A stretch of 37,653 nt of DNA from Methylophilales bacterium LSUCC0135 (GTDB lineage Bacteria; Pseudomonadota; Gammaproteobacteria; Burkholderiales; Methylophilaceae): contig MCAW01000018.1 of NCBI GenBank assembly GCA_001704575.1, positions 1-37,653 of the forward strand, in the 5' to 3' direction. The notes under the pieces were generated by a model. The model worked only from the letters and a program-made list of their open reading frames with translations. It was not told where the DNA came from and made no database searches. This document shows, piece by piece, positions 1 through 10,373 of this stretch (positions are counted from its first letter, which is position 1; each line of letters begins with the position of its first letter). A program made the position numbers and the translations under genes.

Positions 1-2031
1 GAACTCGAACTCGCCTTTATAGACCGGCAGAATACGCTGAATGGTCTGTGGCATGACAATAAACAGGAAGGTCTGCATTCTGGTGAACCCCATCGAGATA
101 CCGGCTTCTGACTGGCCTCGGTCTATACCCTGAATGCCGGAACGGTAGATTTCAGCGACATAGGCGCCGAAATTCATGCCGAACGCGATGACGGCGACCA
201 GCACCGGACTGATATTGACCGAAGCGAACACCACATAAAAGATCAGCATCAGCAGCACCAGCACCGGCATGCCGCGCAACACATTGATGTAGATGCGGGC
301 GGGCAGATTGAGCAGGGTGCGTGGCGACATGCGCATGGCGCACACCAGCGCGCCGAGCAGGGTGCCGAACAGGGTCGCCAGCACAGAAATGACGATGGTG
401 GTCTTGAGGCCATCCCAGATCAGCAGATAACGTTTTTCGTGCAGGATGTTGCTTTCGAAACTTTGTACCAACGAGGCCAGAAATTCATGCTTGGCAGGGG
501 CCACCATTGCAGCATCGAATTGAGCAAGACTTGCTTTTTGGGCAGCAAAGCGGCTGCCAGTCTGAAAGTAGGGCTCGGAGAAATCAATCTGTTTTTGCCG
601 TTCTGCAGTGATGTAAATGGAACTGATGATCATGTCAGCTTTGCCGCTGGCCGCCGCTGTCACCAGGCTGCCGAAATCCATGGTGGCGATCTGCAGCGTT
701 TTTCCCTGTTTTGCGGCAAAGCGGCTCACCAGTTCGATGTCGAAGCCGACCGGCTGGTTATCCTTGACGGCGCCGAAAGGCAGGCCATCATTGCTGGTGG
801 CGACGATGAGAACGCCGCTATTGCCGTTGACCGGAATCTCCGGCATGACCGTCTCGCCGCGCGTGATCCAGCGTGCCACCATGTCGTCGTATTGTCCTGA
901 TGCCTTGAGCTCAGCCAGGTAAGCATCGAACTCTGCCCGCAGCGGACTGCCTTTCCTGAAGCCGACACCCAGCGGCGAGGGCAGAACGCGTTCACCGAAT
1001 TCGGCCAGTGACGGCTCCGAGCGAAGGATGACGCGCAGCGGCTCTTCGTCGAACAAGGCAGCATCGATTTTGTCCGTTTTCAGGGCCAGCACGATATCGG
1101 CGATGGTTTGGTACTGCAGCTGGCTGGCTTGCGGGTAGGTAGCCTTGATGTAGCGGTCAAATACACTGCCCATCAATACGCCGATACGCTTGTCGGCGAG
1201 ATCGTCAGTATCCGTAATCGCAGGCGCCGCCTTGGCGGCCGGATCAGCTGACGCTGCCTGATTTCGTACCAGCATCACCTGTGCGTTGGCGAAATAGGGC
1301 CGGGTGAAACTGACCTGTTTCTTGCGCTCTTCCGTGGCGGTCATGCCGGTGACGATGATATCCACCTTGCCGGACTGCAACGCCGGAATCAGTGCCATGA
1401 ATTTCATGTTGGAAAACTCGATGGGCCGTTGCAGACGTGCGCCGATAATACGGGCGAGTTCGCCGTCATGGCCGGTAATGCGGCCATGCTGATCAACGAA
1501 ATTGAACGGCTCGCGCGTTGCGCTGACGCCGATTCGCAACACTTCGCCGCTCTCCGGCACGGCGATATCCGGTTCTTCGTAAGGCCCGGGGGTGGTCTTG
1601 AACCAGCGTCGCTTCATGTCTTCCAGCGTGCCGTCCTGCTTCAGTTCGACAATCAAGGCGTCGAGTGCTGCCTGCAGGGCGGTATCTTCCCGGCGTAGCG
1701 CGATGGCAGTGTCTTCATGCGAGAGCGGCTCATCCAGCATGCGCAGTTCCGGATTCTTGCCGGCGACGTGCACGGCAGCAGGGTAGCCGGTGATGAGCGC
1801 ATCGAGTTGTCCCGATTTGAGGGCTGCAACCGCGTCCATGATGTCGTCGAAACTCTTGATGTCAGCTTCCGGCAGGCGTTCCATGGCGATGGCTTCGCCG
1901 GTGGTGCCGGTCATCACGCCGACCCGTGCATGCGCGGCATCGTCGATGCGTTGGATTACTGTGCCGCTGTTGTCGCATCCGGCAAGCAGCAGGCTGATTG
2001 AGACGAGGCAAGCAGACAGCAATCGGGTCAT
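1..2031 (-). CDS. ABC transporter fusion: lipoprotein, SBP_bac_3 domains plus amino-acid-type permease (partial, runs off left edge)
   Basis: The frame is open from an ATG at 2031 to base 1 (677 codons, no stop), so the C-terminus is missing. The start reads MTRLLSAC... with lipobox LLAGC (Cys19), so the chain should be a lipid-anchored periplasmic protein. It is followed by family-3 solute-binding sequence: a C-terminal-half-like segment (about residues 35-155), a complete binding domain (about 165-395, beginning GEVLRIGVSATREPFNF) and an N-terminal-half-like segment (about 400-495). Then comes a polar-amino-acid-type permease with TM helices from about residue 545 and an EIYRSGI...G...EAG coupling loop (the EAA motif). 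Such SBP-permease fusions resemble the GlnPQ logic. The ATPase should lie downstream, outside the window. An in-frame ATG at 2043 is an alternative start; neither has a clear ribosome binding site. It follows the cytochrome c gene by about 20 bases, likely in the same operon. The substrate is unknown; an amino acid is likely from family membership. Confidence 0.85.
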   Translation of the reverse strand, partial: MTRLLSACLVSISLLLAGCDNSGTVIQRIDDAAHARVGVMTGTTGEAIAMERLPEADIKSFDDIMDAVAALKSGQLDALITGYPAAVHVAGKNPELRMLDEPLSHEDTAIALRREDTALQAALDALIVELKQDGTLEDMKRRWFKTTPGPYEEPDIAVPESGEVLRIGVSATREPFNFVDQHGRITGHDGELARIIGARLQRPIEFSNMKFMALIPALQSGKVDIIVTGMTATEERKKQVSFTRPYFANAQVMLVRNQAASADPAAKAAPAITDTDDLADKRIGVLMGSVFDRYIKATYPQASQLQYQTIADIVLALKTDKIDAALFDEEPLRVILRSEPSLAEFGERVLPSPLGVGFRKGSPLRAEFDAYLAELKASGQYDDMVARWITRGETVMPEIPVNGNSGVLIVATSNDGLPFGAVKDNQPVGFDIELVSRFAAKQGKTLQIATMDFGSLVTAAASGKADMIISSIYITAERQKQIDFSEPYFQTGSRFAAQKASLAQFDAAMVAPAKHEFLASLVQSFESNILHEKRYLLIWDGLKTTIVISVLATLFGTLLGALVCAMRMSPRTLLNLPARIYINVLRGMPVLVLLMLIFYVVFASVNISPVLVAVIAFGMNFGAYVAEIYRSGIQGIDRGQSEAGISMGFTRMQTFLFIVMPQTIQRILPVYKGEFEF

Positions 2032-2053
2032 GGTGACAGGCATTTCGGTGTAA

Positions 2054-2899
2054 TTATTGATGGACGGGCAGTTGCAGGAAATAGTCATACAAGTCGCGTG
2101 CGATTTGCTCGCGCTCGGCCTGCGGCAGCATCGGCGCCATGGCGGGCATGGCGGTGTAGGCATCGACCGCAGCCGGATCCAGCACCCAGGTGAGAAAAGC
2201 CGGTTCGCTCAGGCGCTTGACGCGATCGGCCAGATTGATCGGCATCTTGTCGCCGCCGTAACCGTTGACCAGATGACAGCTGAGGCAATATTTCTGTGCC
2301 AGCTCGGCGTGCCGCTGGTAGGCGGGCGCTATGCCGTCGGGCAGCAGGCTGTGCATGGCGGGAGCGCGCAGCGCCACCGTGCTGACCTGATAGGGCCAGT
2401 GTGTGGCACCGTCACGGATCAGCGCCGGATCGCTGACGTTATCCCAGATCAGATAATAGGGGCCGAGCGGCAGGTTGCTTTCCTGCTGCGCCGGATTGTC
2501 TACCATGAACGGGCTGCCATCGGCGCGGGCAACCGCAAAATACGCACGGTGCTGTTTCAGCTTGGCGACTGGTACACGCACGAAGTAGCCATCCAGCGCG
2601 CGCAGCTCGATTTCCTCTTTCGACTTTTCCCAGCCACTACCGAGCACGTGGCTGAGTACATCTTCGCTGCGGAAAGCAGTGTATTCGATCAACGGACGGG
2701 CATCGCCGACGAACAGATGCGGTTCATGCACGCGCACCGTTTGGGGTGCGACGCCCAGCAGGCGCGCCAGCTCTGCAGGCTCGGGCAGGGTAATGGCGGC
2801 AGCGTTGACGGATGGTTTTGTTTCCGTCACCGGCGCCGTGCAGGCGGTGACCAGCAGGCCGGTGAGAGCAATCAGGGCGAGTGCAACAGTTTGAATCAG
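2054..2899 (-). CDS. Putative haem c lipoprotein (cytochrome c domain protein)
   Basis: A single haem-binding motif CLSCH lies in the last third, followed by a distal region with several Met residues (TAMPAMAPM) that could give the axial ligand. The N-terminal part (VRVPVAKLKQHRAYFAVARA, LGPYYLIWD) is a separate globular domain that I do not recognise with confidence. It vaguely recalls molybdopterin-oxidoreductase-like folds without the cofactor. A GTG at 2830 gives 258 residues but cuts off an in-frame hydrophobic stretch ending in lipobox VTAC just upstream. Extending to CTG at 2899 restores a lipoprotein signal and overlaps the stop of the upstream phosphatase gene (CTGA). No ATG, GTG or TTG is available between the upstream in-frame stop and that signal. 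It is probably an electron-transfer or redox-sensing component exported to the membrane face. Its place between signalling genes and the ABC transporter suggests co-expression. Confidence 0.72.
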   Translation of the reverse strand: MIQTVALALIALTGLLVTACTAPVTETKPSVNAAAITLPEPAELARLLGVAPQTVRVHEPHLFVGDARPLIEYTAFRSEDVLSHVLGSGWEKSKEEIELRALDGYFVRVPVAKLKQHRAYFAVARADGSPFMVDNPAQQESNLPLGPYYLIWDNVSDPALIRDGATHWPYQVSTVALRAPAMHSLLPDGIAPAYQRHAELAQKYCLSCHLVNGYGGDKMPINLADRVKRLSEPAFLTWVLDPAAVDAYTAMPAMAPMLPQAEREQIARDLYDYFLQLPVHQ

Positions 2900-4052
2900 C
2901 GGGAGAATATGACCTCCAGCAGAGAAAAGTCGTCATCGAAAGGCCCGGGTTCGGATTTCAGTGCTGTCATCGCGGACAGGATGTCGTCGGTCTGACTGCG
3001 CCCAATTTCGGTCATGCGCTTGATGATGGCTGTGAACTCGTACAGCGTCAGCATGCTGCCGTCGCGCTGGTGCAGCTCGTAGACGCCGTCGCTGTAAACA
3101 TAAAGCTTGGCCGGCCCCTGGATGATAAGGCTGCTTTCCTCGAAAGGCATGCCGGGCAGGTAGCCGATGGCGATGTTGCCGGTGCTGAGCTGGTGCATGA
3201 TGCTGGTGTTGTTCGCATCCGCCGTGAACAGAAAAGCGGGCGGATGGCCTGCGCTGGCGTGGCGCAGCTCACCGCTGCGGCGGTTGTAGACGCCATACCA
3301 GGCGGTGAAGAATTTGTTGCTGTGGTCTTCCATCTGGAATGCGTTGTTAAGGGCCGCAAGCACCGAACCCGGGCTGGTGAAATCGGCTGCCTTGAGACTC
3401 TGCGAGCGCAGTGCATTGATCGCGGATACGGACAGCAAGGCGGAGCCGACGCCATGACCGCACACATCAAGCAGATAGATCGCCAGGTGGTCATCATCGA
3501 CCCAGTGATAGCCGAAAGCATCGCCGCCGAGTGAAGTCGACGGGACATGTTTCCAGTTCGTATGCACCTCACCCTGCCGGATCGGCGCCGGCAAGACGCC
3601 GAGCACATATTCGGCCGCTTCATTCAGTTCGGCGGCGAGTTTGCGCTGACTCTCGATCAGTGCCTTGCGCTGGTGGTAGAGCGTGATCTGCGTCTTGATG
3701 CGGGCCAGTGCAATCGGCGGACTCACCGGCTTGGTGATGTAGTCCACTGCGCCAAGCTCCAGACCGAGCGCCTCATCCTGCACTTCACTCATGGCAGTGA
3801 GAAAGATGACCGGAATTTCGCGTGTGTGCGAATCGGACTTGAGATGGCGGCAGACCTGATAACCATCCATTTCAGGCATCATGATATCGAGCAGGATGAG
3901 ATCGGGCGGATTGGCGGAAGCGGCGATCTTCAACGCCTTTTCACCGCTGGTGGCAGCCTTGACCTGATAGTAATCCTGCAGGATGCCGCTCATCAGGCTG
4001 AGGTTGGCGGGCGTGTCGTCCACAACCAGGATCACGGGTTTGACGGGTTCAG

Positions 4053-4056
<4 letters not shown>
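2896..4056 (-). CDS. Response regulator with PP2C (SpoIIE/RsbU-type) phosphatase output
   Basis: The protein has 386 residues in two domains. Residues about 7-125 form a receiver with the phosphorylation site Asp57 in [11 protein letters not shown], acidic pair VVDD at 11-14, and Lys109 in the KP motif. A short coiled linker (about 125-150) leads to a PP2C domain of the SpoIIE/RsbU type: GGDAFGY (177-183), DVCGHG (197-202), ASAGHPP, YSDGVYE and the terminal DDDFSLL metal-binding motif. Enzymes of this family dephosphorylate a phosphoserine on a STAS anti-anti-sigma protein, and a candidate STAS protein is encoded two genes upstream. The start ATG overlaps the end of the hybrid kinase gene by 4 bases (ATGA), so translation is probably coupled. 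The likely chain is hybrid kinase to receiver to phosphatase to STAS protein. The domain assignment is clear; the partners are inferred. Confidence 0.93.
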
Positions 4057-7013
<2,957 letters not shown>

Positions 7014-7029
7014 CCGATAGATACAGGGT

Positions 7030-7371
7030 TCAGTTTCTGACTGTACTGACGGCTGCTTCAACAGTCGCATGCACACCCAGCATGGGGGCAAACCCGCTGA
7101 TGGTCAGCACTTCGTGCACCGATGGTTGTGCTGCGCAGAGGGTCAGCGTGCCGCCGCCGGACTTGGATTTTTTGGCGGCGGTAAGAATCACGCGCAAGCC
7201 TTCGGAGCTGATGTAGTTGAGTCCGGCCAGATCAAGCACAACCCGCGGACTGTTTGCCTCGATGAGGGCGATGATTTTTTCCGAAAATTCCCTGGAGGTG
7301 ATGCCGTCCAGCCGCCCTGCGGGTGCAATGACCAGGACGTTATCCGTACATTCAGATTTGATTTCCAGCAT
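7030..7371 (-). CDS. STAS-domain anti-sigma factor antagonist (RsbV-like)
   Basis: A single STAS domain of 113 residues starting MLEIKSE; an upstream in-frame ATG at 7416 gives a longer form (128 residues) with an unstructured leader. The strand-helix motif [13 protein letters not shown] holds the conserved serine (Ser56) that RsbW-type kinases phosphorylate in this family. In known partner-switching systems the unphosphorylated form binds the anti-sigma kinase and frees its target. Here the first gene of the leftward operon is this STAS protein, a matching PP2C phosphatase lies two genes downstream, and an RsbW-like kinase is in the divergent operon. No sigma factor is present in the window, so the final target is unknown. 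The divergent spacer to the right (7372-7551) should contain its promoter. Confidence 0.9.
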   Translation of the reverse strand: MLEIKSECTDNVLVIAPAGRLDGITSREFSEKIIALIEANSPRVVLDLAGLNYISSEGLRVILTAAKKSKSGGGTLTLCAAQPSVHEVLTISGFAPMLGVHATVEAAVSTVRN

Positions 7372-7454
7372 GTTCTTATCCACTTTCTCGTTATTTGTAG
7401 ATGCTGCTTTGCGCATTCATCTTGTTTGATCACAAAACTGACAAAACTATATGC

Positions 7455-7468
7455 AATTTTGCAAAATT
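7455..7468. promoter_or_regulatory. Perfect 14-bp palindrome in the divergent spacer
   Basis: AATTTTGCAAAATT reads the same on both strands. It lies in an AT-rich spacer between the STAS operon and the sensor/transporter operon. Just left of it are two direct copies of ACAAAACT (7432-7439 and 7441-7448, 9-bp period). To its right GGTTAAT recurs near 7488, 7498 and 7529. The palindrome is a candidate shared operator; no known regulator is assigned. Confidence 0.45.
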
Positions 7469-7514
7469 TGTAATTAATGTCATTAAAGGTTAATTTGGTT
7501 AATCAGTAAAGTCG

Positions 7515-7520
7515 TATAAA
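7515..7520 (+). promoter_or_regulatory. Possible -10 element for the rightward sensor/transporter operon
   Basis: TATAAA lies 32 bases before the ATG at 7552, giving a plausible short leader. No convincing -35 hexamer is found 16-18 bases upstream, so an activator may be needed or the call may be wrong. Confidence 0.3.
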
Positions 7521-7551
7521 TTTGTCCAGGTTAATTTTTAAAGAAACTTTC

Positions 7552-8232
7552 ATGAATAAAAAATCTGAATTGCGGCGGGCGCTGATTTCCTTCAGTTGGA
7601 CCTGGTTGGCATTCATTACCGTCATGGCCATGGTTTCCCTTTTTTCCATATGGTCCATGAACCGGGCTTACGAGAGAAGCTCGGCCGTGCAGAACGAGAT
7701 TGCTGCGCTGGAAGATCGCGCACTGAAAGCACAGATCGAATTCAAGGTGCAGGTGCAGGAATGGAAAAACATTCTGCTCAGAGGTTACAACGCAGAAGAC
7801 AGACGAAAACATCTGCACGCCTTTGAACAAAGAGAAAGTCTGGTGCGCGGGCATTTGCAGGAGATCGGGCAGCAGGCTGCGGGCAATGCAACGGCGGCTT
7901 ATTCGCAGCAGGCGCTGGCCTTGATGACGCTGCATCAGGGGCTGGGACAATCCTATCGCGCTGCGTTGGCTGGCGCCGGTAGTCTGGATTGGTCCGGAGT
8001 CAGGCAGGCCGACGATCTTGTGCGCGGCAAGGACCGGGGACTGGAAGATGGCATTAATGAGCTGGCCGCCGATATTTCAGAACAGGTCGACCGCCAATCC
8101 GCAGCGAGTCTTGCGCAATTGCATGCACGCTATCTGGCGCTGAGAAATTTTATTGCGATCAGCGTCATCATCGTGCTGGTGATCACGGCTGCCAGCCTTT
8201 ATGGTGTGCTACGCGCCACCGGCAGGGAATAA
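7552..8232 (+). CDS. Two-TM periplasmic sensor-like protein without output domain
   Basis: The protein has 226 residues from the ATG at 7552; a TTG 30 bases earlier is in frame but less likely. A TM helix at about 14-36 (ALISFSWTWLAFITVMAMVS) is followed by a long alpha-helical periplasmic region (about 40-195). It resembles the four-helix-bundle ligand domain of chemoreceptors (RALKAQIEFKVQVQEWKNILLRG is typical of that family). A second TM helix lies at about 199-220. The protein ends right after TM2 (VLRATGRE), with no HAMP, kinase, GGDEF or signalling coiled coil. It could be a truncated chemoreceptor or a sensor that signals by contact with a partner. The next gene (Na/Pi-cotransporter-like) starts 4 bases after its stop, so the two are probably made together. 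Confidence 0.85.
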   Translation: MNKKSELRRALISFSWTWLAFITVMAMVSLFSIWSMNRAYERSSAVQNEIAALEDRALKAQIEFKVQVQEWKNILLRGYNAEDRRKHLHAFEQRESLVRGHLQEIGQQAAGNATAAYSQQALALMTLHQGLGQSYRAALAGAGSLDWSGVRQADDLVRGKDRGLEDGINELAADISEQVDRQSAASLAQLHARYLALRNFIAISVIIVLVITAASLYGVLRATGRE

Positions 8233-8236
8233 CCTG

Positions 8237-9829
8237 ATGAATGAGACAGCTTCTGCCGTTGCCGGTCTTGGCCTGTTTCTCTCCGGCCTGCACCTGCTTT
8301 CCGGCAGTATGCAGGCCTTGGCCGGACATCGAATCCGTCAGTTGTTGGGCAGTATTACGGATGGTTACTGGAAACGGCTGTTGGCCGGTATCGGCATCGG
8401 TGCCGTTACACAGAGCACCAGCGGCGCTGCTTTTATCTGTATGGGGCTGGTCAGTTCCGGCGCGCTCGACCGGCAAAAGGTCTTGTCTTTGCTGGCATGG
8501 TCCAGCGCGGGCACTTCATTGCTGGTGTTTCTGGTAGCGATTGATATCCGGCTTGCGGGACTTTATCTGGTTGCCCTGGTGGGCATGGCGCATCTGCTCA
8601 AGCTGGACCGATTTCAGCATGCCCGGCAGATGGTCATGTTGTTGTTCGCACTCGGCATTTTGCTGTTGGGTCTGGGCATGATCAAGGAGGGCGGTCAATT
8701 GGTACAGAAGTCGGCGTGGGCGAAGGAATTCATTGAGTTTGCCTCCGAGATCAGTCTGTTCGGTTTTCTCGCCGGCGCGCTCGTCACCTTGCTGACGCAA
8801 TCGGCTTCTACCGTGACCATTGTTGCCATTACGCTCAATCTGACCGGCATCATCAATCATGAGGCCGCGGCTATTATTGTCTTTGGGGCCAATCTGGGTT
8901 CCGGTCTCAGTCTGTTACTGATTACATCGCATCTCGATGGCATTCAAAAGCAGTTGGCAGTCTATCAGTTTCTCGTAAAGGCGGCCGGGGTACTGGTCGT
9001 CATGCCGCTGTTTTTCATGTTTCAACATACACCGGTGTTCGCTTCCGAAACCGTAACAGGCATTACCAATCCTGCCCTCAATATTTCCCTCATTTATCTT
9101 TATATGCAAATCTGCGGCGCAATTGCGGTGACGGCAGCCAACCGCTTCTGGGATGCATGGCTCTGCCGCACATTTCCGGAGGTGGTGGATTACTCCTTCG
9201 GCAAACCGCAATTCCTCTATGCAGAAGCGGTTGAAGACCCGGATACCGCATTGATTCTGGTTCGTCGGGAGCAGGATCGTCTGCTTTGCAATCTGGCAGA
9301 CTTTCTCCTGCCCTTGAGAACTGGTTCCCGTCCGCTGGATAACCAGCCAGGTGTCGGTGAGCGGTACCGTCTGGATGGTCAAGTCGCCGAACAGATCAAA
9401 GCATTTGTGGAGGAGGTCGCGCTGAAAGATCATTCAATGACGCTGGTTGCGCGAATCTTTGCATTGCAAAGCCGTAACGAGTCAATCATTTCCCTGCAGG
9501 CCTCGCTGCTGAGCTTTGTGAATACCTTGGTTGACAGCCATAATGTTGCAAACAGCCTGAGTCAGGCCATGGTCGAGGCACTGCATCTTGTACTCAGCGT
9601 GCTGCAGGATGCGCTCGAAAATCCGGAAGATGCCGCAATGCTGATGACATTGACTTCAGACCGCAGCGCGTTGATGGAGCAGATACGTCATGCATTGCTG
9701 GCGGGGGATGGCGCGAACGATATGGCGACTAGACAATCCTTGTTTGTCAGTACCGGCATATTTGAGCGTGTGTTGTGGCTGGTCAGACAGATTGTGACAG
9801 CCGATCAGTCGCTGCAGGAAAAGCGCTGA
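8237..9829 (+). CDS. Na/Pi cotransporter family protein with PhoU-like C-terminal region
   Basis: The protein has 530 residues from ATG 8237, with AGGGA about 9 bases upstream. The membrane part (about 1-315) carries the two inverted repeats of the family, each with its QSS-type motif: AVTQSTSGAA (Gln59) and LLTQSASTVT (Gln188). The C-terminal third (about 340-530) is soluble and helical and resembles the PhoU-like tail of bacterial NptA/YjbB-type proteins. The family imports or exports phosphate with sodium; some members with tails are thought to have regulatory roles. The gene sits between a periplasmic sensor gene and an RsbW-like kinase gene, 21 bases before the latter, so it may be a transport-coupled signalling element rather than simple phosphate uptake. 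The family is clear; the substrate is inferred. Confidence 0.9.
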   Translation: MNETASAVAGLGLFLSGLHLLSGSMQALAGHRIRQLLGSITDGYWKRLLAGIGIGAVTQSTSGAAFICMGLVSSGALDRQKVLSLLAWSSAGTSLLVFLVAIDIRLAGLYLVALVGMAHLLKLDRFQHARQMVMLLFALGILLLGLGMIKEGGQLVQKSAWAKEFIEFASEISLFGFLAGALVTLLTQSASTVTIVAITLNLTGIINHEAAAIIVFGANLGSGLSLLLITSHLDGIQKQLAVYQFLVKAAGVLVVMPLFFMFQHTPVFASETVTGITNPALNISLIYLYMQICGAIAVTAANRFWDAWLCRTFPEVVDYSFGKPQFLYAEAVEDPDTALILVRREQDRLLCNLADFLLPLRTGSRPLDNQPGVGERYRLDGQVAEQIKAFVEEVALKDHSMTLVARIFALQSRNESIISLQASLLSFVNTLVDSHNVANSLSQAMVEALHLVLSVLQDALENPEDAAMLMTLTSDRSALMEQIRHALLAGDGANDMATRQSLFVSTGIFERVLWLVRQIVTADQSLQEKR

Positions 9830-9850
9830 TTCATTAAGCGGAGAAGATGC

Positions 9851-10267
9851 ATGTCAGTCACGGAAACGTTTTTGATCGCTAACCGGCTTGAAGAGATTCC
9901 GCTGCTGGCAGAAAAAATTGACACCTTTGCCGCATTGCATGACATCGAGCCGGCAAAAATTTTCCAGGTCAATCTGGTGATCGATGAGTTGCTGACCAAC
10001 GTCATCTCCTACGGCTATCCGCAGCATGGCGATCATCAGATCGAGATCACACTGGCGTTGCAGGAAGAACAGCTGGAGATCACCATCGTCGATGACGGTC
10101 AGGCGTTCAACCCGATTGAGCAAGCCCCCGAGGTGAATCTGGATGCCAGTGTCGAGGAGCGCAGGGTGGGGGGGTTAGGTATTTATTTCATGCACAATAT
10201 GATGGATGCCATGGCATACCGGCGGGAGGATGGCTGCAACAAGTTGCAGCTGACAAAAAAGCTTTAA
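9851..10267 (+). CDS. RsbW-like anti-sigma regulatory factor (HATPase_c_2 serine kinase)
   Basis: The protein has 138 residues, starting MSVTETFLIANRLEEIP, with a GGAGAAG ribosome binding site close upstream. It is a compact GHKL ATPase of the RsbW/SpoIIAB class: N-box VIDELLTNVISYGY (catalytic Glu46, Mg-binding Asn50), G1 box VDDGQAFNP (about 80-88) and G2 box VGGLGIYFM (about 106-114). All key nucleotide-binding residues are present, so it should be an active kinase for a STAS protein. The candidate substrate is encoded at 7030-7371 in the divergent operon. Its position after a transporter gene and before a permease with a related domain is unusual. Confidence 0.93.
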   Translation: MSVTETFLIANRLEEIPLLAEKIDTFAALHDIEPAKIFQVNLVIDELLTNVISYGYPQHGDHQIEITLALQEEQLEITIVDDGQAFNPIEQAPEVNLDASVEERRVGGLGIYFMHNMMDAMAYRREDGCNKLQLTKKL

Positions 10268-10373
10268 GCGCTCGGCGCGTTTGAGAGCATAAATTCAAAT
10301 TTCATCACACCATACAGCCGCTATTTTTTATGACACGGCGCTGTGGTGGAACAACAATAAAAGGGAGTGCTTG

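Noticed and set aside
7414-7440. A second FNR site in the divergent spacer (TTGATCACAAAAC)
   Set aside because: Only the left half site TTGAT is present; the right half does not match ATCAA.
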